Shown: positions 13,530 to 23,310 of the stretch, one piece after another | How the letters are laid out: every line of letters begins with the position of its first letter | Position numbering within the stretch: the first letter of the stretch is position 1 | NCBI RefSeq assembly: GCF_027244095.1 | Contig: NC_069671.1 | Coordinates: forward strand, 8,561,982-8,625,981 | Direction: 5' to 3' | Length of the DNA: 64,000 bases | Source of the DNA: Hemicordylus capensis | Lineage: Eukaryota > Chordata > Lepidosauria > Squamata > Cordylidae | The notes under the pieces: generated by a model | The model's database searches: none | The model's input: the letters and a program-made list of their open reading frames with translations, nothing else | What the model was told of the DNA's origin: nothing | Position numbers and translations under genes: made by a program

Positions 13530-13623
13530 CAGGGGTGTAGCAAGGTTGCAGTGGGCCCAGAGACCAGATTTTAAAATGGGGCCCCTTCTCAAAGTCCAGG
13601 GCCTAATAGTTGTTACCCCCCTG
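13530..13623 (-). mobile_element. Short hAT-type nonautonomous element (hAT-B), 94 bp
   Basis: Both ends carry inverted termini of the CAGGGG(C/T)(A/G)TAG type: CAGGGGTGTAGCAAGG at the left, and a right end that reads CAGGGGGGTAACAAC in reverse. The left 45 bp match the end of a larger relative at 32,990-33,611 that has a perfect 8-bp target duplication, which supports hAT membership. Here the left end directly abuts the giant array. A relative at 39,187 holds the small array. Confidence 0.75.
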
Positions 13624-13954
13624 CCTTAGGATCACTTCATTCCAGTGCCATTCATCCAGTTACCTTTTTGCATGAATGCACAAAATGGTATCTTGCCTCT
13701 CCCCCGCACCATGCTGCCTCCCTCAGCCCTCCTTGGTACTCCTGCTTGCTCCCCCTCCCCCTAGGAATGTCCACCTGCATTCCCTTTCTGCACCTCCATG
13801 ATACTCCTCTCCCTCTTCTGTGCCATGTGCAAAACTGAGGAACTGAGTGCCTTGATTGCAATTTGGTGGGGGGGGGGGTTGACTCCCAGCCAGGACCCGG
13901 CACTCAACCCTTTGCGGACCGGTAGCGGTCCAGGTACTGGTGGTTGAGAAACTG
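13624..13954 (-). mobile_element. Left arm of a larger hAT-like element (hAT-A), reversed
   Basis: The segment is the reverse complement of 38,858-39,186, including the poly-G tract and the terminus GGTTGAGAAACTG at 13,942-13,954. Together with the array it reads, in element orientation, as left arm, hAT-B, TACCTTTG array, strand switch, GGTACAAAG array. This is the same order as the copy at 38,858-40,744. The far end would lie left of the window. Confidence 0.82.
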
Positions 13955-14122
13955 TTGTCCTGACTAACGTGGCCTGGACCCGGCCCTGCAACTACACAAC
14001 TACACTTCCATCAAGACAGGGTTAAACTGTAGACTTTGGGCTCTACTGACAACTTGCCTAGCTCTCCTCTCCTCACCTCCTTTTTGCTTTGCTTGACATC
14101 CAGCCTGATGAAGAGTTTTGGG
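13955..14122. other. Spacer between hAT-A arm copies
   Basis: This 168-bp stretch separates the reversed left arm from a right arm in the opposite orientation. The portion from about 14,010 (GACAGGGTTAAACTGTAGAC onward) is probably hAT-A internal sequence that is absent from the 40.25 kb copy, where the array joins directly at GAATTC. No gene is seen. Confidence 0.5.
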
Positions 14123-14622
14123 GAATTCAAAAGCTTGCCTGTGTGTTGTTTTCATTGGCCCCATGTAGCTTTTGAATTTTTCTAATGGCCCAACATCCCT
14201 TGTCCATTGAGTAGACACAAGCACCCCCACCCCGCACATACTGAAGACATACTGGAGACACATTTGTTCACCCAGGCTTTTGGATTCAGGCTTTTAGATT
14301 CAGGGGTTCTCAAACTTGGGTCCCCAGATGTTGGTGGACTTCAACTCCCATAATCCCCAGCCATAATGGCCAAATGCCATTGTGGTTGGGGGTTATGGGA
14401 GTTTAAGTCCACCAACATCTGGGGACCCAAGGTTGAAAACCCCTAATATTCCATGTTTGCAAAAGATTCCAAATTTAATGATTTTAATGCTTATATTATT
14501 TTAATTGTAAACTGCCCAGAGATGGGGATTAGGCAGAACTGTGCATGAAGAATGTAGTGGTCCTTGAAAATCTGCACAAAGAATTTAGCAGTCCTTGACT
14601 CCAAAAAGGTTGAGAAACACTG
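14123..14622 (+). mobile_element. Right arm of hAT-A element, direct orientation
   Basis: The segment matches 40,251-40,744 nearly base for base from GAATTCAAAAGC to the terminus GGTTGAGAAACACTG. It carries the same nested foldback element (14,301-14,444) at the same position. It also contains a LINE-tail-like AATTGTAAACTGCCCAGAG motif. Its orientation is opposite to that expected for the reversed left arm beside it. Confidence 0.85.
14301..14444. mobile_element. Foldback hAT MITE nested in hAT-A right arm
   Basis: The element starts CAGGGGTTCTCAAAC and folds back on itself. The left half contains GGTGGACTTCAACTCCCATA and the right half contains its inverse, ending GAAAACCCCTAA. A relative at 62,185-62,322 shows a perfect 8-bp target duplication. 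The copy at 40,415-40,558 is at the homologous site, so the insertion predates the spread of this composite element. Confidence 0.85.
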
Positions 14623-15603
14623 TCCTAGAGGCTGCCTGATTTCTCAGCTTTCATGCGCGTTTCTTTTTAATTGTTTCTTGGTTGTGATTTTAACTTTGAA
14701 TTGATTTTAAGGTTTTAAATGTAACTTTTACAGAACATTATTGTTTTTTAACTTTTGTTTTTTTAAAAAAAAGGTTATACCTTCTGACAGTATAAAAATT
14801 GAACAATCAGTCATGGGAGCCATAGACCAACATCTTCAGGTAGGCCAAAGCTGGAGATGCTTGATTCCGCAGTATCTTTCACTGCAGAAATTAAGCGCTG
14901 ACATTAACAAGCTAATCTGTTTTCCTTATTCCCCCCCCCTCCCCCAGTTCTTTTCAATTTCCATTCCTTTGGGATAGAGGCCTGTGCCTATTTTCCGCTC
15001 CATATAATAGTTTATAAACATCCCATCAAATATGGATTGTGGTTAGCACGGTAAATGTCAACACATCCTACCAAAAATGAAAATGGATTAGGCAGAAATT
15101 AATATTCCAATGAAGAACTGACATTTCTGAAAAAAGCCGTGTTCATTGATATCTACTTTGCTGCAGTTAATTTGCTCTATGCCAATTAGGAGCATGAACA
15201 TTCCTTATCGCCTCCTTCTATTATTTTCCAAATCTCATTACACATTTCGTGGTTGCTTATGTAACGATGGATTAATTACATGGCAACTAAATTTCTACTC
15301 GGGTACTGACTAATTGCTCTTAAGTCAGCCTCATCAGATCAATGGCAGATAATTGTTATGCTCTGACATTAATGAACGCAGATGATGGATCCTGTTTTCT
15401 TTCTTGACCTACAAGCTGACGACCACCTTCTGAGAAGAAGACAATTGGTGATGATATTACTGATAGCTCCACCAGGAAGTTGGACCAGTTCTACACTAGC
15501 TGTTAAGTGCCAAAATGGCCAATGGATTTGAGCCATCACATCGAATGCAGCCCAAAATTCCATCAGTGAGTGATTGCATTTGAGTCATCACATCTAATGT
15601 GGC
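14623..15603. other. Repeat-poor intergenic stretch
   Basis: No gene, SINE or tandem repeat is visible. Much of it (about 15,020-15,400) is moderately AT-rich with many homeodomain-like TAATTA/ATTAAT words and no low-complexity decay, the look of a conserved noncoding element. That reading is an inference from appearance only. Confidence 0.4.
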
Positions 15604-15623
15604 CCAAAGTTTTATTATTATTA

Positions 15624-15674
<51 letters not shown>

Positions 15675-15720
15675 TCGATTTCTATACCGCCTTTCCAAAA
15701 ATGGCTCATCAGCGAGTGAT
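15604..15720 (-). mobile_element. LINE 3' tail (CR1/L2 type) with (ATT)n
   Basis: An (ATT)n microsatellite at 15,605-15,675 is followed by ATTTCGATTTCTATACCGCC and CCAAAAATGGCTCA, the reverse complement of the GGCGGTATAGAAAT-AATAAT tail seen repeatedly in the window. It is a short truncated LINE end on the minus strand. Confidence 0.75.
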
Positions 15721-16084
15721 TTTGTGAGGAAGGAATTCCATGCCCGCCATAAATTATGTTTCTGGGATTGGTGCATGTAGTGGATCAAAGCCTTTGTCTC
15801 AGAGCAAGCCCACATGAGAGGAAGAAAACTGCTGAATCATCCTCTCTCTATGCTTTCCCAGCAAGGCTTCTCCTTAAACTTTGGGTGGAAATCCCAGGGA
15901 AAACTCTCCTTCTTTTGCTAAGGGAAAAATACTCAAAAATCCTCCACGTGCAAGCCTACATCCAATTGCCTACATTGGAAAACTGGTAGCTGATGACCCA
16001 GCCAGAGAGGGAGAAATCCTCCCACACCCTGCCCCCCACACACCCCACCTTTCTCCTGAGCCAAAAGATTCACTCAGAGAGTCT

Positions 16085-16400
16085 TGGTCCAGCTAGTTCA
16101 GTATTGTCTACAGGGCCAGATGAAGGGATTTCAGAGCCTATTTACAAAATAGGATTTTGGGGCCCCACCACCAGAAACAGCCCCCGCAATCCCCCCTTCC
16201 GGGACAGTAGGGAGCACCCATAGCTACACTCACCTTAACAACCATGACTACCCACAGGAACATAGGAAGCTGCCATATACTGAATCAGACCCTTGGTCCA
16301 TCTAGCTCAGTGTTGTCTACCCAGATTGGCAGCGGCTTCTCCAAGGATTCAGTCAGGCATCTCTCTCAGGCCAACATCAATACCTCCATGGCCACAGACC
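16085..16400 (-). mobile_element. Fragments of 5S-head SINE (3' part), reversed
   Basis: GGTCCAGCTAGTTCAGTATTG at 16,086-16,106 and a longer piece from ACATAGGAAGCTGCCATATA (16,260) through GGCAGCGGCTTCTCCAAGG are 3' body segments of the common SINE. The stretch between them (16,110-16,250) is unassigned. Confidence 0.65.
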
Positions 16401-16509
16401 CCACTTAAATAGATGCATTAATTCTGAGGGTTCTGTTACAAGAAGCCAAGGATAGTTTCCTAATCCTATAAGGCTTAGACCTCATGTGGTTATTCACATG
16501 CTGATGAAC

Positions 16510-16848
16510 TTGGGAACTCAGGAATCTGCCTTACAAGGAGTCTGAGCATTGGCCCATCTAGCTCAGTAGTGTCTACTCTGACTGGCAGCAACTCTCCAGG
16601 GTTGTTCAAATAGAAGTTGTGCCCAGTTTGCCTACACTGACTGGTAGCAGCTCTCCAAGGTTTCAGGCAGGAAACCTCTCCCAGTCGCATCTGAAGAGAG
16701 AGCAAGCAGAGGCTCCATCACTGAGCTACGGACCCATCCTTTAAGGGGAATATCTCACAGTGAGTCACCCATCAAATGTAAACCAAGGCAGACCCTGCTT
16801 AGCAAACGGGACAATTCCTGCTCGCTACCACAAGACCTGCTCTCCTCC
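16510..16848 (-). mobile_element. 5S-head SINE, reversed, diverged
   Basis: Reading the minus strand from 16,848, the head includes GCTAAGCAGGGTCTGCC, which corresponds to the internal promoter of 5S rRNA (GCTAAGCAGGGT then CCTGGTT). The SINE body follows, down to about 16,510. A (CA)n microsatellite (16,850-16,900) abuts the head. The body appears to carry a second partial copy near 16,615-16,680. Confidence 0.8.
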
Positions 16849-16849
16849 C

Positions 16850-16900
<51 letters not shown>
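16850..16900. repeat. (CA)n microsatellite
   Basis: About 25 uninterrupted CA dinucleotides. Confidence 0.97.
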
Positions 16901-17238
16901 CCGCAGTTCTTCAACATGCCAGTCACTTAAACCAAATAAAAACTTCACTTCTGTTTCCAGCGACATGCAACTCACGTTCAAGACAACACTTGCTTGACAG
17001 TGAGCACTCCAGGATAGCAGATAGAGCAAGGCCAGCTTTCTGCTGTCAAACGCATCTTTCATAGCAGGATTCACAGAAGCTGAAAAGCATCCACATCCAT
17101 GATGATTTCTCGGATATTTTTGCAAAAAGACAAGGCACCGCCAGTGCAGCACTTAGAGGAAAGAAGGGAAAGGTTGCTGGAATCCAAATAGGGAAATGCC
17201 GAGGTTCATTTACTGCAACCTACAGCTCCTCTGGTATT

Positions 17239-17790
17239 GTTTGATTGACTGACTGACTGATTGATTGATTGATTTTTATACCGCCTTTCATAATGCATCT
17301 CAAGGTGGTTTGCAAAAGCTAAAATAAAACAAAAATCCATAAAAGTTACATTTAAAACCTTAAAATCAATTAATCATTAAAACTATAAAACACCAAGAAA
17401 CCATTTTTAAAAGAAACAAGCGCAAGAAAGCTGAGAAACCTGGCAGCCTCTAGGAGGTGAACGCCTGAGTAAATTAAAGAAGTCTTGAGTTCTTTTTTAA
17501 AAGCAGCCACAGCTGTCCCAGATCGGGCAGCAGCGATATAGGAAAATGCTGAAAGGCATCGTCTCATACTGCATGGGAGGAGGCAATGGTCAACCCCTCC
17601 TGTATTCTATCAACGACAACCATAGGGCTCTGTGGTTGCCAGGAGTTGACACTGACTTGATGGCACACTTTACCTTTTACCTTTACCTCACAGAGCGAAT
17701 GTTCACTCAAAGAGCATTCCAGAATCTGGGGCAACAACAGAGAAGGCCCTGTCCCATGTGCATGGCAATCTAGCCTCTCTCAACACAGAG
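17239..17790 (-). mobile_element. CR1/L2-type LINE 3' fragment, interrupted by a Sauria SINE
   Basis: The fragment starts at a (TGAC/TGAT)n tail next to TTTTTATACCGCCTTTCATA, the reversed LINE terminus. It continues through AAAATAAAAC-rich sequence to 17,520, is interrupted by a Sauria SINE (17,524-17,691), and resumes with GCATTCCAGAATCTGGGGC and GAGAAGGCCCTGTCCC, typical of the 3' region of this LINE in reverse. Confidence 0.7.
17524..17691 (+). mobile_element. Sauria-type SINE, 5' truncated
   Basis: It begins at GGGCAGCAGCGATATAGGAA and ends with the tail GATGGCACACTTTACC. The tRNA-like head is missing. It lies inside an older LINE fragment, giving the relative age of the two insertions. 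Confidence 0.85.
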
Positions 17791-17791
17791 C

Positions 17792-18231
17792 AATGACCCC
17801 ACCCACCCCCCCACCCACACACACCAACAATCTTGTTGTGCAGGCAGAAACCCTTGGAAGCAGGCGCCTTCAGGTAGGACAGAATAAAAGGTTGTCTCCA
17901 ACAGAAGGTAAGAAATGTTGAAATGCTCTATTGTAAGAAAAGGGTTTTGCTCTTTCTAAATGTGTCCTGATTCTGTAGACAGTATTTTAAAACTCTCTTT
18001 AAGGAGAAACGTAACCACTACTTTGCTTGCAAGGGGGCCCCTTAAAAGAAGAATTAAGTGATGCTTAAAATTATTTTTGTTACTAAGGGTTTTGAAGTAG
18101 GGCATCTAGTTAAGAGGCAGAAACCACACCAAATACAGCCGCAGCTGAAGGGTGGGGTAGCAAAGATAACTTGCTACAGATCAGTGAAATTTCATCTTTT
18201 CGGGACCAGGACCATATTTAACTAGTGTCAG
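17792..18231. other. Intergenic stretch without recognised features
   Basis: A C-rich CCACCC run lies at 17,800-17,825. The rest is unassigned; nothing gene-like is visible. Confidence 0.4.
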
Positions 18232-18531
18232 GGGAGAGCTGGTCCTGTGGTAGCAAGCATGACCTGTCCCCTTAGCTAAGCAGGGTCCACCCTGGTTGCA
18301 TATAAATGGGAGATGTGATGTGTGAGCACTGTAAGAGATTCCCCTTAGGGGATGGAGCCGCTCTGGGAAGAGCATCTAAGATCCAAGTTCCCTCCCTGGC
18401 TGCATCTCCAAGATAGGGCTGAGAGAGATTCCTGCCTGCAACCTTGGAGAAGCCGCTGCCAGTCTGTGAAGACAATATTGAGCTAGATAGACCAATGGTC
18501 TGACTCAGTATATGGCAGCTTCCTATGTTCC
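18232..18531 (+). mobile_element. 5S-head SINE, near full length
   Basis: The head, from GAGAGCTGGTCCTGTGGTAG, carries GCTAAGCAGGGTCCACC and AAATGGGAGA, which align with the 5S rRNA internal control region. The body passes through GAGAGAGATTCCTGCCTGC and ends GGCAGCTTCCTATGTTCC. The 5S-derived Pol III head fits the squamate 5S-Sauria SINE class. Confidence 0.9.
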
Positions 18532-18594
18532 AAGAGGAAGACCATTCTGGCCTCAGCTGTTGGCCAAGGAAGTAACAGGAGCCTGGTTCCTACA

Positions 18595-18775
18595 GATGAG
18601 CTGTAGTTCAGTGGAAGAGCATCTACCTTGCATGCGGAAGGTCCCAGATGCAATCCAGGTAGGGCTGGGAAATACCCATCTGAAACCTTAGAAAGTGGCT
18701 GCCAGTCAGTGATGACAATCCTGAGTTCGATGAGCCAAGGGTCTGAGTTTGGCAGCTTCCCATGACCCTGCTCTT
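18595..18775 (+). mobile_element. tRNA-Ala-head SINE sharing the same body
   Basis: The head GAGCTGTAGTTCAGTGGAAG, with TTGCATGCGGAAGGTCCC, resembles tRNA-Ala (box A region and a TTGCATG anticodon arm). The following body (CTGCCAGTCAGTG through GGCAGCTTCCCATG) is homologous to the 3' body of the 5S-head SINE. It belongs to a sister family with a different Pol III head. Confidence 0.8.
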
Positions 18776-18849
18776 GAAAGTTTCTCCAGTTGCTCAAGGA
18801 CTGAAGAAGTGAAAAGAAGCACACTCTGGCTTCTGCTAGCAGTCTAAGC

Positions 18850-18985
18850 AGCTGATTCTCAAATCAGGGTCCCCTTGTTGGACTACGAATCCCATAACCC
18901 CCCAGCCACAATGGCCAAAGGCTGGGATGATGAGAGTTGTAGTCTAGAAATATCTGAGGATCCAAGCTTGAGAGCCCCTTGGCTG
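18850..18985. mobile_element. Foldback hAT MITE
   Basis: Inverted halves CTGATTCTCAAATCAGGGTC and CTTGAGAGCCCCTTGG flank a core with GGACTACGAATCCCATAA and its inverse GATGAGAGTTGTAGTC. It is a diverged copy of the family that makes a perfect 8-bp duplication at 62.18 kb. Confidence 0.75.
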
Positions 18986-19500
18986 ACAGATGAAATAGTT
19001 GTTGTATGCCGCCTTGGGGATCATTTCGATGGAAAGGTGAAGAATAAATCTTCAAAAACAACACATTGCCTCAACACCCAATAAGCAGCTTGCGTGCAGA
19101 GCCATTTCATCCCCGAGAGGGGAGAAAAAGTGCTCCTGGCAGCTCGCATTACATTCTGGAGTTAATTTATGTTCTTCCAGGGTGCTTATACTGCCAATGA
19201 ATGATCATCGTCATCCATATACATGAGACCTTGAGTACGGGCGGACGCACTTAAGCAGCAAACACAACAGGAGTTATGCCTCACAGAGATGTCAAGACCG
19301 ATTTGCCATTGTTCTGTCTGAGTAATTTAATTTCCTCTGCAGTGTTTATTAGGGCCAGAGAGAAGTAACATTCTCTGGCATAAATGAAGCTAATCCCAGC
19401 AAGAGACATGGAGGGGAACAAACCTGTCCAACCTCAGCGTGTCACATTCTTACCTACGGTGCGACACGAAAAAAATATATTCCTCGTGTCGGAGCTGGTT
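18986..19500. other. Repeat-poor stretch, possible conserved noncoding DNA
   Basis: No repeat family was recognised from about 19,090 to 19,400. Balanced composition and motifs such as GAGTTAATTTATG and GAGTAATTTAATTTCC resemble vertebrate conserved noncoding elements. No open frame of note is present. Confidence 0.4.
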
Positions 19501-19504
19501 CGCC

Positions 19505-20150
19505 CACTGAACATATCTATCTATCATATTTATACACCACATGATATGTATACTGGGTGGTACGCATAATTTAAAATACAACAAACATAAAAGCAGAATG
19601 AAAACTATTAAAGTATTAAAACAGGTTTACAGAATAAAAACAGTGCAACCGTTTAAAATTAATTGTAACGGAAAGTCTGAGAAAACAGATATGTCTTGAA
19701 GGTCTTTAAAAAAAACAAAGATGGAGGAGGTCTTCTTTTGACAGGGAGCGTAGTTCAAAGCCCTGGGGCCGCCACAGAGAAGGCCTCGTCCCTAGTCACC
19801 ACTGAGCGAGCTGGTGGCAACTGTAACCGGGCCTCCCCAGATGATCTTAATAGGCGGCAGGGTTCACGACAAGAGGCACTCTCTTAAATACCTTGGACCC
19901 AAGCCGTTGAGGGCTTTATAGGTAATAACCAGCTCTTTGTATTTTGCTCGGAAACATAACGGCAGCCAGTGCAGTTCTTTTAAAATCGGTGTTATATGGT
20001 CCCTTCGGGTTGTCCCGGAGACCAATCTGGCTGCCGCATTCTGGACCAATTGTCATTTCTGGACTATGCAGAAAGGCAGCCCCATGTAGAGTGCATTACA
20101 GTAGCCAAGCCTGTAGAACCAAGCCAAGTTGAGTCGGTCGAGTTGAGTCA
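19505..20150 (-). mobile_element. CR1/L2-type LINE fragment with reverse-transcriptase C-terminus
   Basis: On the minus strand, 20,049-19,864 translates to a peptide starting MVQNAAARLVSG and containing RDHITPILKELHWLP and YKALNGLGPRYL. These match the conserved C-terminal region of CR1/L2 LINE polyproteins (QNAAARL, HWLPV and YKALNGLAP motifs). The 3' untranslated part runs down to about 19,505. It is truncated at the 5' end. Confidence 0.85.
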
Positions 20151-20165
20151 ATTACTATATTACTG

Positions 20166-20642
20166 GATAGTAAAGTAAAGTTGTGCCGTTGAGTCGGTGT
20201 CGACTCCTGGCGACCACAGAGCCATGTGGTTTTCTTTGGTAGAACACAGGAGGGGTTGACCATTGCCAGCATGGTGAAGTGGTTAGAGTGCTGGACTAGG
20301 ACCGGGGAGACCCGAGTTCAAATCCCCATTCAGCCATGAGACTTGCTGGGTGACTCTGGGCCAGTCACTTCTCTCTCAGCCTAACCACAGGGCTGTTGTG
20401 AAAGAGAAACTCAAGTATGTAGTACACCGCTCTGGGCTCCTTGGAGGTAGAGCGGGATATAAAATGTAATAAAATAAATAAATAAATCTCCCGCACAGTA
20501 TGAGACAATGCCTTTCAGCATCTTCCTATATTGCTGCTGCCCAATATAGGTATTTCCCATAGTCTGGGAAACATACCGGCAGGGATTCGAACCGGCAACC
20601 TCTGGCTTGCTAGTCAAGTCATTTCCCCACTGCGCCATTAGT
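20166..20642 (-). mobile_element. Sauria SINE, reversed, split by another SINE
   Basis: The tail GTGCCGTTGAGTCGGTGTCG lies at 20,182 and the body stops near 20,260. The remainder (GTATGAGACAATGCCTTTCA to ACTGCGCCATTAG) resumes at about 20,488. The tRNA-like head with GGTTCGAATCCC in reverse lies near 20,580. Confidence 0.85.
20266..20487 (+). mobile_element. tRNA-derived SINE with LINE-like tail
   Basis: The head AGCATGGTGAAGTGGTTAGA, with GAGTTCAAATCCCC as box B, is followed by GGGTGACTCTGGGCCAGTCA. The 3' end GAGCGGGATATAAAATGTAA then (AATAAAT)n resembles a CR1/L2 tail. It is inserted inside a reversed Sauria SINE. Confidence 0.85.
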
Positions 20643-21245
20643 AGTCAAGCCTTATAACTTGTGATATTTGGGTCTCCTCTTTTGGCTAGCCAGATTTATC
20701 ACTCCCCCGCCCCAGTGTGAAAATCTAACATACTAACCACTACACCACACTGCGTCATGGGGATAGAGACTGACTCTTAACCTCTTTAAGTGTGCAGTAT
20801 AGATATGCCTTCAGATTTTAGGCTGACAGGCAGATGAAGTGACTCATGTGTGGGCCCATGGAAATTAATGGGACAAAAAATTAGTCATGACTATGTGGTC
20901 CCATTAACTTCAGTGGGACTACCCATGAGTAATTCAACCTGGTTGGTCAGTCCTCATTTCTAATTGCTTTTCTGGGTGATTTTGTTGAAAGTGGGGAGAA
21001 TAGAATGATATGGCATCCCTGATTATTTCCTTGCGTGAAATGAAGTTAACTACCACACATATAATGACAAGTGTATTTTAATGGGGTCCAAGATACCCCA
21101 AGAGGCCACTGAAAGCAAGGAGGAGGGAAAGATTCCAGGGTCTTTAATGACAGCAGATGGCTTCTTCAAGGTGAATAATTCTATGATCTTTTAACACATG
21201 CACACCCACCCAGAGCATAAAAGAAAAACATTTGGGGGCCTGGTT
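20643..21245. other. Intergenic stretch, mostly unassigned
   Basis: Two related phrases, CCCATGGAAATTAATGGGAC and its rough inverse near 20,905, give a weak dyad at 20,850-20,930. A tRNA-SINE box B scrap may lie near 20,720-20,750. No gene is seen. Confidence 0.35.
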
Positions 21246-21300
21246 TTAATAATAAAATTAATAATAAAATTAATAATAAAATTAATAATAATAATTAAAA
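21246..21300. repeat. (AATAATAAAATT)n low-complexity repeat
   Basis: TTAATAATAAAA repeats about four times. Confidence 0.9.
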
Positions 21301-21384
21301 AATTAATTTTCCATATCCTCTAACTGTGTCATCCCAAAGGAAAGCTGGCTTAGAGAAAAGAGACCCCACATGAGTTCTTATAGC

Positions 21385-21510
21385 CTGCCATCCCTGGAGT
21401 CTCCAGGTAGGCTTGAGAAAGACCTCTGCCTGAAAATTGCTGCCTGTCAGTGCAGGCAACCTGGAACAAGTTACATCAATGACCAGACTCTGCATGTGGC
21501 AGCTACAGAT
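21385..21510 (+). mobile_element. Diverged SINE body fragment
   Basis: GAGTCTCCAGGTAGGCTTGA, CTGCCTGTCAGTG and ATGTGGCAGCTACAG match, with many changes, the body shared by the tRNA-Ala-head and 5S-head SINEs. Confidence 0.6.
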
Positions 21511-21960
21511 GCTCAATGGGGTAGATGAGCCTTTTTCAACAATGGGAGCTGATAGCTTGAACTCTCTCTATGTTGTGGAATAAGATACCCACCAACATTT
21601 GGCAAAAGTGACATCGCCTTTCAGCTGTGGACCAAGGCAGCTGTGGACCAAGGCAGATACAAACAGCAGCTGGCTGTATTTAAATATGTACATAGAGAAA
21701 CAGAGAGGGATACTTATTTCCACGGTCCTGCTTATACAGTTTTGCGTACACAGTTTTAAATAAAACAGATAATGCAAAAACGCTATAAATCTTCAATGTT
21801 CTTTCATCCAGAGGAAACTAAACTGTAATGCCCTTGGCATTTCCCACCACTTGAAAAGGAGGTAATTGTGTAACAATAGTTGTTAAAAATATTTATACAT
21901 TGCTTTCTAAACTAGAAAAGGTTTACAAGATGGCTTGTACAGCAAAAAATAAGAATGAGA
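21511..21960. other. Intergenic stretch, nothing recognised
   Basis: A 20-bp local duplication (GCAGCTGTGGACCAAGGCAG twice, near 21,627-21,655) is the only structure seen. Confidence 0.4.
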
Positions 21961-21964
21961 AGAG

Positions 21965-22635
21965 CGTTAAATATAATTGTAAGAATATCCCTCTTCTTTA
22001 GCAAATGAAGACATTGAAACGGTGGATAGCTTCTGCCTTTTAGGATTGACCATCAACAGTAAAGGATCCAGCAGTCAAGAAATACGCCGCAGACTAGCAC
22101 TTGGTAGGATTGCAATGAAGGCCTTGGAAAGGATATTTAGATGCCGTGACGTGTCTACACCTACAAAGATTAGATTTGTTCGGACAATGGTTTTTCCCGT
22201 GACACTCCATGGATATGAAAGCTGGAATTCAAAGAAGCAAGATAGAAAAAGTATTGACGCTTTTGAACTTTGGTGCTGGAGAAGACTTTTGAGGAGACCA
22301 TGGACAGCCAGGAAAACCAACAAATGGATCATAGAACAAATCAATCCAGGATTTTCACTCGAGGCACAAATGACCAGGCTCAAACTATCATACTTGGGAC
22401 ACATTGTGCGAAAACCCAGCTCCCTTGAGAAGTCCGTGATGCTGGGAAATGTTGAAGGAAAGAGAAGAAGAGGAAGACCAGCAACAAGGTGGATGGACTT
22501 GATTAGGACAGTGATGAATGCACCACTGAGAGACCTTAAAGGCCAAGATGAAGACAGATCATCCTGGAGAGAATCTATCTATGTGGTCACTAAGAGTCAA
22601 CACTGAATTAATGGCACTTAATCAATCAATCAATA
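21965..22635 (+). mobile_element. RTE/BovB-like LINE fragment (C-terminal ORF and 3' end)
   Basis: An open frame of 194 residues (22,022-22,606) encodes the end of an RTE-type polyprotein. Motifs include FCLLGLTINSKGSSSQEI, RFVRTMVFPVTLHGYESW, DAFELWCWRRLLRRPWTARK and GKRRRGRPATRWMDLI, close to the BovB C-terminus (FLGSKI, KAMVFPVVMYGCESW, FELWCWRRLLRVPWTARRSN). The reading frame is intact to its stop. The 5' end and the RT catalytic core are missing. Its 3' end, GAGTCAACACTGAATTAATG then GCACTTAATC, resembles the tail of the Sauria SINEs here, so an RTE of this kind is the likely source of their transposition machinery. Confidence 0.9.
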
Positions 22636-22733
22636 TAAAAAGGAATGAGAGATGGCTAAAAGTAAAGATAATTATTGATATAATGATGGTTCCCTATCCC
22701 CAGAGGGGCTTAAAATAGGGACACAAAGGAGAT

Positions 22734-23007
22734 AAGAGCTGGTCTTGTGGTAGCAAGCACGAATGGTCCCCTTTGTTAAGCAGGGTCCACCCTGGTTAGC
22801 ATTTGAATGGGAGACTGCATGTGAGCACTGGAAGATATTCCCCATAGGGCATGCATGGGGCCGCTCTGAGAGGAGCATCTTCATGCTTGCATGCAGAAGG
22901 TCCCAGATTCCCTCCCTGGCATTTCCAAGACAGGGCTGAGAGAGACTCTTGCCTGTAACCTTGGAGAAGCCACTGCCAGTCTGTGTTGACAATACTGAAC
23001 TAGATGG
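22734..23007 (+). mobile_element. 5S-head SINE, 3' end displaced
   Basis: Head AAGAGCTGGTCTTGTGGTAG, then TTAAGCAGGGTCCACCC. The copy stops at CTAGATGG (about 23,007), where a second SINE in the same orientation begins. Confidence 0.85.
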
Positions 23008-23310
23008 AGGAGAGCTGGTATTGTGGGAGCAAGCATGGATTGTCTCATTTGCTATGCAGGTTCTGCCCTGGTTAGCATATGAAAGGGAGACTAGAAGTGT
23101 GAGCACTGTAAGAGATTCCCCTTAGGGAATGGGGCCGCTCTGCGTAGAGCATCTTTGGTTCCAAGTTCCTTCCCTGGCAGCATCTCCAAGCTAAGGCTGA
23201 GAGAGATTCCTGCCTGCAACCTTGGAGAAGCTGCTGCCAGTCTGTGAAGACAATACTGAGCTAGATGGACCAATGGCCGGCTCAGTATATGGCAGCTTCC
23301 TGTGTTCCAA
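23008..23310 (+). mobile_element. 5S-head SINE, tandem to the previous one
   Basis: Head AGGAGAGCTGGTATTGTGGG, then GCTATGCAGGTTCTGCCC, with the internal promoter mutated in two places. The body is full and ends GGCAGCTTCCTGTGTTCC. Confidence 0.87.

Noticed and set aside
11570-13543. 657-codon open frame on the minus strand (and dozens of shorter ones in 1-13,543)
   Set aside because: The octamer has no stop codon in any frame on either strand, so long periodic frames (YLCTFVPL- or QRYKGTKV-like) are automatic. The frames overlap on both strands and have no promoter, start context or domain.
18232-18360. A 5S rRNA gene
   Set aside because: Only the internal control region resembles 5S rRNA and the rest is SINE body with many dispersed copies; this is a 5S-derived SINE.
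18595-18670. A tRNA-Ala gene
   Set aside because: The cloverleaf is degraded and the sequence runs on into a SINE body shared with many copies.
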